From Acidobacteriota bacterium (GTDB taxonomy: Bacteria > Acidobacteriota > Terriglobia > Bryobacterales > Bryobacteraceae): a stretch of DNA of 64,000 nucleotides. The first letter of the stretch is position 1, and each line of letters starts with the position of its first letter. Of the stretch, positions 1 through 8,778 are shown in pieces. The notes beneath the pieces are model-generated. The model made no database searches. It was given only the letters and a program-made list of their open reading frames with translations, and had not been told where the DNA came from. Location: positions 124,001 to 188,000 of the forward strand of contig JAKOTR010000029.1 of the NCBI GenBank assembly GCA_029776225.1, read 5' to 3'. Both the position numbers and the translations under genes were made by a program.

Positions 1-171
1 GCCGTCGGGCTCTCGGTCGCGCTCCAGGCAGCGGTGATCTACGTGCCTTTCCTGCAGGCCGCGTTTTCGACCGTGAGCCTGAGCCTGAGCGACTGGCTGG
101 TCTGCGCCGCGGTGGCCAGTTCGGTGCTGTGGGTGCGCGAGTTGAGCAAAGTGGTCACGCGGGCGGTATGA
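1..171 (+). CDS. P-type cation-transporting ATPase, C-terminal fragment
   Basis: The window opens inside a reading frame that ends with TGA at 169-171. The 56 visible residues are hydrophobic and contain the pattern VIYVPFLQAAF, then SLSDWL, a further membrane segment and a basic tail ending in ELSKVVTRAV. This matches the last two membrane helices of the C-terminal domain of P-type cation ATPases (calcium or mixed-cation type), in which IYVPxLQxxF and DW are typical. The catalytic and nucleotide-binding domains lie outside the window, so ion specificity cannot be read. An inverted repeat follows at 208-229. Confidence 0.72.
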   Translation, partial: AVGLSVALQAAVIYVPFLQAAFSTVSLSLSDWLVCAAVASSVLWVRELSKVVTRAV

Positions 172-207
172 CCGGCCGCATCGCAAACGAGTTGACGGCC
201 GTTTTCC

Positions 208-229
208 TCCGGGAAAAACTTTTCCCGGA
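208..229 (+). terminator. Inverted repeat downstream of the P-type ATPase, probable terminator
   Basis: TCCGGGAAAA at 208-217 and TTTTCCCGGA at 220-229 are perfect 10-base arms around a 2-base centre. The stem has a GC-rich base and an A/T-rich top. It lies 37 bases after the ATPase stop codon and before the next gene. There is no long T tract after it, so intrinsic termination is plausible but unproven. Confidence 0.4.
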
Positions 230-273
230 ACTCGAGGCTTGATTCTGCGTCCAATCAGGCAGGAGGGATGGCC

Positions 274-480
274 ATGGGAAACACGAAGGCGCACATGGAA
301 CTTTGTGAGGCGATCCTGGACCTGATCGAGCGGAAGCGGGCCGAAACCGGCGACGATTCCCTCGGGGCGGCCATCGAGCGCGTGGTTCTCCAGAGCCAGT
401 TCCAGGAACTCGAGCGGGAGATTCTCGATAATCCGGGCGCCATCGAACCCTGGCTAATCCGCCGCCGCGATCAGCAGTAA
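274..480 (+). CDS. Small hypothetical protein (68 aa)
   Basis: This is a short charged, probably helical protein with no signal peptide or membrane segment and no family I recognise. Two in-frame ATG codons exist, at 268 and 274. The Shine-Dalgarno sequence AGGAGGG occupies 261-267, touching the first ATG but correctly spaced from the second, so 274 is chosen. The middle of the protein is rich in Glu, Arg and Leu, and a Pro-Trp pair lies near the C-terminus. It stands between the ATPase and the glycosidase cluster without clear operon membership. The ribosome binding site makes translation likely. Confidence 0.6.
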   Translation: MGNTKAHMELCEAILDLIERKRAETGDDSLGAAIERVVLQSQFQELEREILDNPGAIEPWLIRRRDQQ

Positions 481-533
481 GCTTCGGGAGCGGTTGCAGG
501 CAGTTCAGTGTTACATTTGCACATGGAGTATCC

Positions 534-1970
534 ATGCGTGCAATGACACGAACTGCCATATTTGTATTAGCAACAGCCGTTGCCGGCTTCACAGCGCAGG
601 CGCAATCGCCGCTGCCCACCCTCAAGGTAAGTCCCAATAAGCGCTTCCTGCTGAAAAGCGATAACACTCCGTTCTTCTATCTCGGAGATACTGCCTGGGA
701 GTTATTCCATCGTTTGAACCGCGAGGAGGCGGCTGCTTATCTGAAGAAGCGGGCCGAGCAGAAGTACACGGTCATCCAGGCCGTCGCGGTGGCGGAGTTG
801 GATGGCGTCGACGATCCCAATCCTTACGGCGACGTGCCGTTTATCGAGCGCGACCCCACCCGGCCCGCCGTGACCCCCGGGGCGGATCCGGCGGACCCCG
901 ACCAGTACGACTACTGGGACCACGTGGAATACATCGTGGACGAAGCCAACCGGCTGGGCCTCTACATCGGCTTTCTGCCCACCTGGGGCCGCTGGGTAGT
1001 GGGAGACCGCGATGGAAAGAACCGGATCATCACGGCGCAAAACGCGCAGGCATACGGGGAGTTCCTCGGCAAGCGCTTCGGGAAGAAAGGCATCATCTGG
1101 ATCCTGGGCGGCGACCGCACCGCGACGGGTTACGAGGAGGTCTGGCGCACGCTCGCGCGCGGCATCGCCATCGGCGTTTCCGGCAGAGAGGACTACGATG
1201 CGGTGATGATGACGTTCCACCCGACGGGCGGACAGACGTCGTCGCCGTGGTTCCACAACGACGAGTGGCTCGACTTCAACATGCATCAGACCGGGCACGG
1301 CCTTGCCGCCGCCACGCGGTCATGGGAGCGCATCGCGAAGGACTACGAGCTCACGCCGGTGAAACCGGTGATGGACGGCGAGCCTCTGTACGAAGACCAT
1401 CCGCTGGCGTTCCGGGCGGCGGAGCACGGGTATTCCTTCGACGCACACGTGCGGCAGCGGGCCTACTGGGCCGTGTTCTCCGGCGCTTTCGGCCACACCT
1501 ACGGCAACCATTCTGTATGGCAGATGTACGCGCCGAACCGCACAGGCAAGAACGGGCCGCTGCTTTACTGGTATGAAGCCATACACCGCCCGGGCGCGGC
1601 GCAGATGCGGTACCTGCGGGAACTGATCGAGTCGCGGCCCATGCTTTCGCGGGTGCCCGACCAGAGCATCGTGGTGAATGAACTGGAGGGCGCCGATCAT
1701 ATCTCGGCCACCCGCGGGGACGGCTACCTGTTCGTCTATACCGCCCAGGGCCGGCGCTTCACCGTGAACATGGGGAAAATCTCCGGCGAGAAAGTGGTTG
1801 GTTACTGGTACAACCCGCGCACTGGAACTTCCACTCCCATCGGCACGTTCGAGAACACGGGGACGCGGGAGTTCGTCCCCCCGGCCGAAGGCTTCGGCGC
1901 GGACTGGGTGCTGGTGCTCGACGATGCCGCGAAGAAGTTCGGGCCGCCTGGAGTATCTCCGGGCCAGTGA
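534..1970 (+). CDS. Secreted DUF4038 glycoside hydrolase (GH140/apiosidase-like)
   Basis: The protein has 478 aa. An N-terminal signal peptide (about residues 1-24, ending AQAQS) is followed by a TIM-barrel domain of the DUF4038 type (about 30-370) with the family landmarks FFYLGDTAWELFHRLNREEA, GLYIGFLPTWG and WILGGDR. A small beta-sandwich (about 385-470) resembles the putative collagen-binding domain that follows DUF4038. Characterised DUF4038 enzymes include GH140 apiosidases acting on pectic rhamnogalacturonan II; the substrate here is not known. A GGAG at 525-528 supports the start at 534, although an in-frame ATG at 543 is also possible. It is followed by a sugar oxidoreductase and a GH97 enzyme, which suggests one carbohydrate-use cluster. 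Confidence 0.82.
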   Translation: MRAMTRTAIFVLATAVAGFTAQAQSPLPTLKVSPNKRFLLKSDNTPFFYLGDTAWELFHRLNREEAAAYLKKRAEQKYTVIQAVAVAELDGVDDPNPYGDVPFIERDPTRPAVTPGADPADPDQYDYWDHVEYIVDEANRLGLYIGFLPTWGRWVVGDRDGKNRIITAQNAQAYGEFLGKRFGKKGIIWILGGDRTATGYEEVWRTLARGIAIGVSGREDYDAVMMTFHPTGGQTSSPWFHNDEWLDFNMHQTGHGLAAATRSWERIAKDYELTPVKPVMDGEPLYEDHPLAFRAAEHGYSFDAHVRQRAYWAVFSGAFGHTYGNHSVWQMYAPNRTGKNGPLLYWYEAIHRPGAAQMRYLRELIESRPMLSRVPDQSIVVNELEGADHISATRGDGYLFVYTAQGRRFTVNMGKISGEKVVGYWYNPRTGTSTPIGTFENTGTREFVPPAEGFGADWVLVLDDAAKKFGPPGVSPGQ

Positions 1971-2057
1971 CCTCCGGTTTTCGTTATACTTCCTTTTCGA
2001 AGCGGAACCAGAACGGGCCGGGCTTGATCGCCCGGTATCAACGAGGAGAGGAAAATT

Positions 2058-3404
2058 ATGAACCGCCGTCAATTCCTGAATACGGCCATTGGGGCGTCAC
2101 TGGTACGCGCATCGGGTTATGCAGCCGAATTCGCCGACCAAAAGCCGCTACGCGTAGGGCTGATCGGCAGCGGCTGGTACGGCAAGAGCGACATCTTCAG
2201 GCTGAATCAGATCGCGCCGATCGAGATTGTTGCGCTCTGCGACGTGGACAAGCGCAATTTGGAGGTGGCAGCGCAATGGTCGGAGCAGAAGCAGCCGTCG
2301 AAAAAGCGCCCGCGCCTCTACACCGATTACCGCCAGATGCTCAAGGAAGAGCAGTTTGACCTTATCGAAGTCGCGACGCCAGACCACTGGCACGCCCTGC
2401 CGATGATCGCGGCATGCCAGGCGGGGGCGGACGTCTACATCCAGAAGCCGATCAGCGTGGACGTAGTCGAGGGACAGGCGATGGTGGCGGCCGCGCGCAA
2501 ATACAACCGCGTGGTGCAGGTGGGTACGCAGCGGCGCAGCACGCCGCACCTCGTCGAAGCGCGGAACGAGTACATACAGTCAGGCAAGCTGGGCAAGATC
2601 GGCTACGTGGAGATCTGTTGTTACCTGGGCGGGCGCGCCACTCCGATGCCGGAGGCTACCCCGGTTCCGCCCGAGCTGGATTACGAGTTCTGGACCGGAC
2701 CGGCGCCCATGTTCCCCTATAACCGCGTCCGGACGTCGAACTGGCGATCATTCATGGAGTACGGCAACGGCACCATCGGCGACATGGGAATCCACATGCT
2801 CGACATGGTGCGGTGGATGATGAACCTCGGCTGGCCGAAGCGAATTTCCGCGAGCGGCGGAATCTTCGTCCACAAAGACGGCTTCCCCAACATTCCGGAC
2901 ACGCAGACGGCGACATTCGAGTACGACGATCTGACCATCGTTTGGAACATGCGCCGCTGGGGCGCTCCGCCCGATCCGAAATACACCTGGGCGGCCATCT
3001 TCTACGGCGATCGGGGCACCCTCAAAGCGAGTGTGTACGGCTACGATTACATCCCGGCGGGAAAGGGCGGGACGCCCGTTCACAAGGACGTCGAGTACGA
3101 GCTGGAGAAGTATCCCGAAGACAAGACCGAGCCGCGGCTGGAAAGGCATGTGGCGCCGGCGATCCGCTACCACTTTAAAAACATGCTGGAGGCGATGAAG
3201 ACGCGGAGCAGGCCGGTTGCCGATATCGAAGAGGGCCACATTTCCACCGCGTGCTGCATTCTCGCCAACATTTCGATGCAGTTGCACCGGTCGCTGACCT
3301 GGGATGCCAAGGCGGGGCGCGTCGTGGGCGACGAGGAGGCCAACCGCTTGTTGCGGCGCCCGTATAGAAAGCCCTGGGTGCATCCGGAAGTCGACCGGGT
3401 TTGA
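2058..3404 (+). CDS. Tat-exported Gfo/Idh/MocA family oxidoreductase
   Basis: The 448-aa protein starts with a twin-arginine signal (NRRQFLNTAIGAS, residues 2-14), so it is probably exported folded with its cofactor. A Rossmann fold follows, with GLIGSGWYG near residue 33. The cofactor/catalytic segment reads YIQKPIS, with QKP replacing the more usual EKP, as is common in exported members. The DMGIHMLDMVRW helix matches the DxxxH catalytic region. Members oxidise or reduce sugars and inositols, or act as NAD-dependent glycosidase partners. A GAGGAGAGG element lies just before the ATG. Its position between two glycoside hydrolases suggests action on the released sugar; the specific substrate is unknown. 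Confidence 0.88.
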   Translation: MNRRQFLNTAIGASLVRASGYAAEFADQKPLRVGLIGSGWYGKSDIFRLNQIAPIEIVALCDVDKRNLEVAAQWSEQKQPSKKRPRLYTDYRQMLKEEQFDLIEVATPDHWHALPMIAACQAGADVYIQKPISVDVVEGQAMVAAARKYNRVVQVGTQRRSTPHLVEARNEYIQSGKLGKIGYVEICCYLGGRATPMPEATPVPPELDYEFWTGPAPMFPYNRVRTSNWRSFMEYGNGTIGDMGIHMLDMVRWMMNLGWPKRISASGGIFVHKDGFPNIPDTQTATFEYDDLTIVWNMRRWGAPPDPKYTWAAIFYGDRGTLKASVYGYDYIPAGKGGTPVHKDVEYELEKYPEDKTEPRLERHVAPAIRYHFKNMLEAMKTRSRPVADIEEGHISTACCILANISMQLHRSLTWDAKAGRVVGDEEANRLLRRPYRKPWVHPEVDRV

Positions 3405-3419
3405 AGATCGGAGGCAATC

Positions 3420-5426
3420 GTGATTCATAAAAAGAAATTCGCGGCGCTTGCCGGCGCCGCGGCACTCATAGTGTGCTCTGCGAACGCCCAAACCGGTCCG
3501 GTGGTGCTCAAGTCGCCGAACGGCGAGGTAGAGATCGCTTTTGCGACCCTGAGCCGCGGATCGCAGCCGGCGGAAACAGGGCAACTCGCCTACCGGGCCA
3601 GCTTCCGCGGAAAGCCGGTAGTGGACTGGTCGAACCTGGGCCTCGATATTCAGGGCTCGCAGGTGCTCGGGGCGCAGGTGCGCATCACGGGTTCCGAGCA
3701 GTCGCAAGGCGACGAGACATGGACGGCGCCTCAGGGCAAAGCCAACCCGATTCGCAACCGCTACAACGCGGTCGTGATCAAGGCCGAGGAAACCGGTTCC
3801 CGCAGGCGGTTCATCGAGATTGAGGCGCGGGCTTACGACGACGGCGCGGCGTTCCGGTATCGCGTTCCCCGGCAGAACGCGCTGCGGGAGATCCGCATCG
3901 CGCGCGAGGCCACGCAGTTCCGCATCGCCAAGGACGCCAGAACGTTTCCGCTCGTTCTGCCCAACTTCCGCTCGAACTACGAAGACGACTATCTCGAGCT
4001 GCCGCTGAGCGGCGTGCATAGCGACTACCTGATCGGGTTGCCGCTGCTGATGGAAGTGCCCGGCGTAGCCTGGCTCGCCATCACCGAAGCCTACATCGAC
4101 AACTACGCGGGCCTCTATCTCAGCACGCGCGACTCGCGGACGCTGGAAGCGCGCCTGTCTCCGCGCCTGGACGAGCCGGGACTGGCTGTCTCCACCGAGA
4201 CGCCGATGAACTCCCCCTGGCGCGTACTGATGATGGGTGCGGAGGCGGGGCGGCTGGTGGAGTCGAATATCGTGCTGAACCTGAACCCGCCCTGCGCGAT
4301 CGCCGACACGTCCTGGATCAAGCCGGGCAAGACCTCGTGGAATTGGTGGTCGGGCACCGTGGCGAGAAATGTTTCCTTCAAGCCGGGCATGAATACGGAG
4401 ACGATGAAGCACTACATCGACTTCTCCGCGCGCAACGGATTTGAGTACATGCTGATCGATGCGGGATGGACGCGGCGGATTCCCGGCCGGGAAGGGCCGA
4501 ATGACAGCGGAACCGACCTGACCCAGACCAATCCCAACATCAACATGCCCGAGCTGCTGGAGTACGCGAAGTCGAAGAACGTGCGGCTGTGGGTATGGGC
4601 GCACTGGACGGATGTCGACCGGCAGATGGATGAGGCCTTCCCGCTGTATCAAAAGTGGGGCATCGCCGGCGTGAAGATCGACTTCATGGACCGCGACGAC
4701 CAATGGATGGTGAACTGGTATCGCCGGGTGGCGAAAAAGGCGGCCGAGCACAAGCTGATGCTCGATTTCCACGGCGCCTACAAGCCAGACGGCCTGCGGC
4801 GAACCTATCCCAACGTGATGACGCGCGAAGGCGTGATGGGGCTGGAGTACGCGAAGTGGAGCGCGCGCATCACGCCCAGGCACAATGTGACCATCGCGTT
4901 CACACGAATGCTTGCCGGGCCGATGGATTACACTCCAGGAGCTTTTGAAAACGTGACCAAAGAGGAGTTTGTGCCGCGCAACCGCTTCCCGATGACGATG
5001 GGCACGCGCGCGCACCAACTGGCGCTTTTCGTGATCTACGAGAGCGCCTTGCAGATGGTGGCGGATTACCCCGGCGCGTATGACGGGCAGAAGGAACTGG
5101 ATTTCCTGAAGGCCGTCCCGGCAGCCTGGGACGAGACCCGAGTGCTGAACGGCGAGCCGGTGAAGTACATCACGGTAGCGCGGCGGCGCGGCCAGGAGTG
5201 GTACGTGGGCGCCATCACGGATTGGGATGCGCGTGAGCTCGACGTGCCGCTGAGCTTTCTCGGCAGCGGTTCCTACACGGCCGATATTTTCTCGGATGCG
5301 CCCGACGCGGCAAAGCAGCCGAAGAACACCGTGCGGGAGCAGCGCCAGGTGAACGCGAAGACGGTTCTGAAACTACGGCTGGCTCCGGGCGGCGGCGCCG
5401 CCATCCGGCTGACGCCGGCACGGTAA
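3420..5426 (+). CDS. Glycoside hydrolase family 97 (alpha-glucosidase/alpha-galactosidase)
   Basis: The start is GTG at 3420, with GGAGG at 3410-3414. The 668-aa protein has a signal peptide (to about residue 24, ANAQ), an N-terminal super-sandwich domain (about 27-290, with the LKSPNGEVEI opening typical of GH97), a TIM barrel (about 295-560) and a C-terminal all-beta domain. In the barrel, GVKIDFMDRDDQ places an Asp where retaining GH97 alpha-galactosidases carry their nucleophile, and TREGVMGLEY supplies a conserved Glu. This favours a retaining enzyme, but only alignment would settle it. Only 15 bases separate it from the preceding gene, so the three sugar genes may be co-transcribed. Confidence 0.9.
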   Translation: MIHKKKFAALAGAAALIVCSANAQTGPVVLKSPNGEVEIAFATLSRGSQPAETGQLAYRASFRGKPVVDWSNLGLDIQGSQVLGAQVRITGSEQSQGDETWTAPQGKANPIRNRYNAVVIKAEETGSRRRFIEIEARAYDDGAAFRYRVPRQNALREIRIAREATQFRIAKDARTFPLVLPNFRSNYEDDYLELPLSGVHSDYLIGLPLLMEVPGVAWLAITEAYIDNYAGLYLSTRDSRTLEARLSPRLDEPGLAVSTETPMNSPWRVLMMGAEAGRLVESNIVLNLNPPCAIADTSWIKPGKTSWNWWSGTVARNVSFKPGMNTETMKHYIDFSARNGFEYMLIDAGWTRRIPGREGPNDSGTDLTQTNPNINMPELLEYAKSKNVRLWVWAHWTDVDRQMDEAFPLYQKWGIAGVKIDFMDRDDQWMVNWYRRVAKKAAEHKLMLDFHGAYKPDGLRRTYPNVMTREGVMGLEYAKWSARITPRHNVTIAFTRMLAGPMDYTPGAFENVTKEEFVPRNRFPMTMGTRAHQLALFVIYESALQMVADYPGAYDGQKELDFLKAVPAAWDETRVLNGEPVKYITVARRRGQEWYVGAITDWDARELDVPLSFLGSGSYTADIFSDAPDAAKQPKNTVREQRQVNAKTVLKLRLAPGGGAAIRLTPAR

Positions 5427-5438
5427 CTCTCAAACCAC

Positions 5439-5497
5439 AGCGCACTGCGGCTGCATTTGGTGGCGCAAAATCCGAATGCAGCCGCCACATGTGCGCT
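5439..5497. repeat. Long imperfect hairpin between GH97 and the cobalamin riboswitch
   Basis: AGCGCAC (5439-5445) and GCGGCTGCATT (5447-5457) pair with AATGCAGCCGC (5475-5485) and GTGCGCT (5491-5497). This gives 18 possible pairs with one small internal loop and a 17-base terminal loop. It starts 13 bases after the GH97 stop codon and ends just before the riboswitch promoter. It probably isolates the two transcription units as a terminator or RNA-stabilising hairpin; no T tract follows it. Confidence 0.45.
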
Positions 5498-5526
5498 CCC
5501 ACCGCGCATTCTGCTATACTCAGCCC

Positions 5527-5705
5527 TGGTTGCCATAACGGCAGCCCTCAACACAGCGAGGAATGTTCGGGAAGGCGGTGAAAATCCGCCACTGCCCCGC
5601 AACTGTAAGCGACACAATACGGCTGCGCGGCCACTGCGAATAGTGGGAAGGCCGGGCAACCCAACCTCTGGGATAAGCCGAGTCGTAAGTCAGGAGACCG
5701 GTTCC
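5527..5705 (+). promoter_or_regulatory. Cobalamin riboswitch controlling btuBFDC
   Basis: The stretch contains the hallmark conserved blocks of the cobalamin (AdoCbl) aptamer in order: GGTGAAAATCCGCC (5577-5590), GCCCCGCAACTGTAAGC ending near 5610, GTGGGAAGGCC near 5643-5653, and the B12 box AGTCAGGAGACC at 5688-5699. It lies directly upstream of a BtuB-type receptor, as expected. A TATACT -10-like box at 5515-5520 fits a transcript starting near 5527. Downstream, TCGTTC (about 5706-5711) can pair with GAACGA (about 5735-5740) next to the GGGAG ribosome binding site of btuB, so translational control is plausible. The aptamer is read from sequence; the mechanism is inference. Confidence 0.93.
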
Positions 5706-5743
5706 TCGTTCGATGAGAATTCCGTTCCGAGGGAGAACGACTC

Positions 5744-7930
5744 ATGCTCCGCGCGAGATCTCTTCTTGTAGCCTGTCTTCTGTTGCCGGGGGGCATTGCT
5801 TGCGGCGCCGATGGCGTCGTAGTGGATCCTTCCGGAAGACCCATTCCCAACGCCCGCGTCGAATGCGGGGGCGATTTAACCGTCACAGCGCGCGACGGGC
5901 GATTTTCGCTGCCTGCGGCGCGCTGCCGGGCCGCGGTGTCGGCCCCTGGCTTTGAAACAGTTCACGTAGAACTTGTTTCAAACAACGCCCGCATCGAGCT
6001 TCCCATTGCCGCGCTCAGCCAGCGCATAGTCGTTTCGGCCACGCGGCGCGAGACGCCGGCCGAGCAAGCCGGGGTGGCTGCCAGCCTCGTGAGCCGCGCC
6101 GAGATCGAACGCCAGCAGTTTCCGATGCTCGGCGATATGCTGCGTGGCGTGCCGGGCCTGCAAGTGGCGCGTTCCGGCCGCCACGGCAGTCTGACCCAGG
6201 TCTTCGCGCGCGGCGGTCAGCGTACCGCCACGCTCGTCATGGTGGACGGCATCGCGATGAACGATCCCGGCGGGGAGATCAACCTGGCGGGATTCACTAC
6301 CGGCGCGCTCGACCGCATCGAAGTTGTGCTCGGACCGCAGAGCGCGCTGTTCGGCGCGGAGGCGTCCTCGGCCGTGGTCCAGCTGTTCACGCGGCGCGGC
6401 GACCCCGAACGCAGACTCCCGCGCGGCTCGGTTTCCTACGAGCGCGGCAGCTTCCAGACCGACCGCTGGATGGCGAACCTCGCCGGCGGCTCCGGGGCGC
6501 GGCTCGATTACGCGCTCGGAGTCGAGCAGCTCCACACCGTGGGTGAGTATCCGAACGACTATTTCCGCAATACCAGCGGCACCGCCAACGCGGGATTTCA
6601 GATTTCGCCCAATACGCGGCTGCGCGGCGTTTTCCGCAGCTACGATTCCATGCTGGGCGTGCCAAACCAGGTCGGCTACGGCATCTACGATTTCGACGCG
6701 AACGAAGCGACGCGCGACACGGCTGCGGGAATCCGTCTGGAAGACATGCGCGGGAGCAACTTCGTGCAGCACGTCGCCTTCAGCTATCACCACCTGCGCG
6801 ACTTGTTCGTGGACAGCGTCATGGACGGGCCGTATGAAATCGCCGCGCTGGTGCGCGACACGACGCATCCCGTGCCGCGCACTCACCTCGTGAGGCTGGT
6901 TGATCCGAACACCACGCCGCCGCCCGGTATGAGGCTGGTAACGCAGTCCGTGACACTCTTCCCGTTCGATCCGTTTCTGAACGTGACCTCGCGCAAGGCC
7001 GTCGAGTACCAGGGGACACTTGCGCATTCCACCGGAGCCACGGTCTTCGGCTACGCGTTCGAGCGGCAGGGCGGAGAAGTTACCGGGCGCGACGTTACCC
7101 GGGACAACCACGGCCTGTTCGTGCACGAGCAGGCGGTCGTGGCGGGGCGGTTGTTCCTCTCCGGCGGCCTGCGGCTGGAGCGCAACAGCGCGTTCGGAAC
7201 CAAGCTGACGCCGCGCGGCGCGGCCAGTTACCGCCTCACGCCATCCACGCATCTGCGCGCGAGCGCCGGAGTGGGCATCACCGAGCCCAGCCTGCTTCAG
7301 AACTTCGCCCGCGATCCGTGGTACGTGGGCAATCCCGATCTGAGGCCGGAAAAAACCACCAGCTTCGAGGCCGGCGTCGTGCAGGAGTTTTTCGGCAGGA
7401 GAGTGCGCGCCGAGGTCTCGGCCTTCGCCAATTCGTATCGCGACCTCATCACGTTCGCTTTCACCGAAATTCCCTCCACGTGGCAGAACATCGAGGCGAG
7501 CCGGGCCCGCGGCCTGGAGTTCGCCGCGCAGGCCAAACCGGCGCCGTGGATCTTGCTGAGCGGGAACTACACTAGAATGTGGACCCGAATCACGCAATCG
7601 AGCTCTCCCAACGCTTTGTTCAACGGTACGGGGCAGGAACTGCCGCGGCGGCCGGGGAACTCGGGAGCGGCATCGATCACGCTGACGCCGCGGAGGTGGA
7701 TGTTGCATGCCGGGGCGTTGCTGGTTGGAGAGAGGCAGGATACGGACCTGTTCGGAGTAACCCGCAATCCCGGATACCAGGCCGTGTACGCGGCCGGGTC
7801 GCTCCGGCTGCACCCCCACGTGACGCCGTTTCTCCGCCTAGACAACCTGTTGAACCAGCGCTACTCCGAAATTCTCGGATACCCCGCGCCCTCGCGCAGC
7901 GTTCATGGAGGATTGCGCCTGGAATGGTGA
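5744..7930 (+). CDS. btuB: TonB-dependent vitamin B12 receptor (BtuB-like)
   Basis: The 728-aa outer-membrane receptor has a signal peptide (about 1-22). A short carboxypeptidase-regulatory-like beta domain (about 25-85) ends in a TonB-box-like IVVSATRRETP segment. A plug domain (about 95-215) contains LGDMLRGVPGLQV and IEVVLGPQSALFGAEASSAV, and a 22-strand-type barrel ends in an aromatic C-terminal strand (LRLEW). It takes corrinoids across the outer membrane using TonB energy. The specificity is inferred from the cobalamin riboswitch directly upstream and the BtuF/D/C genes downstream. The extra N-terminal regulatory-like domain is absent from the E. coli protein but common in large TonB receptors of Bacteroidota and Acidobacteriota. 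The stop overlaps the btuF start. Confidence 0.9.
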   Translation: MLRARSLLVACLLLPGGIACGADGVVVDPSGRPIPNARVECGGDLTVTARDGRFSLPAARCRAAVSAPGFETVHVELVSNNARIELPIAALSQRIVVSATRRETPAEQAGVAASLVSRAEIERQQFPMLGDMLRGVPGLQVARSGRHGSLTQVFARGGQRTATLVMVDGIAMNDPGGEINLAGFTTGALDRIEVVLGPQSALFGAEASSAVVQLFTRRGDPERRLPRGSVSYERGSFQTDRWMANLAGGSGARLDYALGVEQLHTVGEYPNDYFRNTSGTANAGFQISPNTRLRGVFRSYDSMLGVPNQVGYGIYDFDANEATRDTAAGIRLEDMRGSNFVQHVAFSYHHLRDLFVDSVMDGPYEIAALVRDTTHPVPRTHLVRLVDPNTTPPPGMRLVTQSVTLFPFDPFLNVTSRKAVEYQGTLAHSTGATVFGYAFERQGGEVTGRDVTRDNHGLFVHEQAVVAGRLFLSGGLRLERNSAFGTKLTPRGAASYRLTPSTHLRASAGVGITEPSLLQNFARDPWYVGNPDLRPEKTTSFEAGVVQEFFGRRVRAEVSAFANSYRDLITFAFTEIPSTWQNIEASRARGLEFAAQAKPAPWILLSGNYTRMWTRITQSSSPNALFNGTGQELPRRPGNSGAASITLTPRRWMLHAGALLVGERQDTDLFGVTRNPGYQAVYAAGSLRLHPHVTPFLRLDNLLNQRYSEILGYPAPSRSVHGGLRLEW

Positions 7931-8778
7931 GGCGGCTGTTCTGCGTGTTGCTGGCCCCGGTGGTGCTGCTGGCCGCCGGGCCGGCGCGCATCGTGTCCAC
8001 GTCGCCGAGCATCACCGAGATGCTCTACGCGATGGGGCTCGGCGACCGCGTGGCCGGCGTCACCACCTTCTGCCGCTACCCTCCCGAAGCCGCGCGCAAG
8101 CCCAAGATCGGCAACTATCTTCAGCCCAACATGGAAATCATCACCGCGCTGCGGCCGGACCTGGTGATTGCCGAGGTCACCGGCGTGCGGCGGGCCGAAA
8201 GATTTTCCGTGCTCGGGCTGCGAGTGCTGGAAGTGGATGACGGGACCATCGCGGGCATCTACGATTCCATTTCCCGTATCGGCGAGGCCGCAGGGGCGAA
8301 GGCGGCCGCGGATGCGCTGAATGCGCGAATCCGCGCATCGCTCGAAGAGGTGCGGAGGAAGACGGAAAAGCTGCCGCGGCGGCGTGTGGTTTTCGTCGTC
8401 GGGCGCGCGCCGGGGCGGCTCGCGGAGCTGGTGGTGGCGGGCAAGGGATCGTATCTCGACGAAGTGATGACGCTCGCCGGAGGCAAGAACATTTTCGGCG
8501 ACACGCTGGCGCAGTACTCGAAGGTGAGCCTCGAGGAACTGCTGGCGCGGAACCCCGAGGTAATCGTGGACATGGGCGAGATGGCCGACACCGCGGGCGT
8601 CACCGAACAGGAAAAGCGTGCGGTGGTGGCGCTGTGGCGCAGGTATCCTTCGCTGGCGGCGGTTCAGAACGGACGCGTATTTGCGGTAGCCTCGGATGTT
8701 TTCGTAGTTCCCGGCCCGCGCGTGGTAGACGCGGCGCGCGAGTTCGCCCGAATGCTGCACCCGGAGGCCGGTTTTTGA
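7924..8778 (+). CDS. btuF: Cobalamin ABC transporter, periplasmic binding protein (BtuF-like)
   Basis: ATG at 7924 overlaps the btuB stop (7928-7930), giving translational coupling. The 284-aa protein starts with a cleavable signal (about 1-20) and shows the class III periplasmic-binding fold of BtuF/FecB. Landmarks are RIVSTSPSITEMLYAMGLGDRVAGVT, the first lobe with LRPDLVIAEVTG, a long backbone helix, and a second lobe ending PSLAAVQNGRVFAV. It would deliver the corrinoid from BtuB to the BtuC/BtuD permease. A longer open frame reaches back to 7579 inside btuB, but the signal peptide and overlap fix the start at 7924. Iron-siderophore binding is possible for this fold, but the riboswitch argues for B12. 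Confidence 0.88.
   Translation: MVRRLFCVLLAPVVLLAAGPARIVSTSPSITEMLYAMGLGDRVAGVTTFCRYPPEAARKPKIGNYLQPNMEIITALRPDLVIAEVTGVRRAERFSVLGLRVLEVDDGTIAGIYDSISRIGEAAGAKAAADALNARIRASLEEVRRKTEKLPRRRVVFVVGRAPGRLAELVVAGKGSYLDEVMTLAGGKNIFGDTLAQYSKVSLEELLARNPEVIVDMGEMADTAGVTEQEKRAVVALWRRYPSLAAVQNGRVFAVASDVFVVPGPRVVDAAREFARMLHPEAGF

Noticed and set aside
2748-5018. Very long open frame on the minus strand opposite the Gfo/Idh/MocA and GH97 genes
   Set aside because: Its translation is rich in Arg, His and Ala with no family motif; it is a mirror of the codon bias of the two well-supported plus-strand genes. The same holds for 5978-7819 (minus, opposite btuB) and 44510-46045 (plus, opposite the ABC-F gene).
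7579-7923. N-terminal extension of btuF inside btuB
   Set aside because: The residues are a shadow of the btuB barrel. The signal peptide and btuB overlap place the start at 7924.
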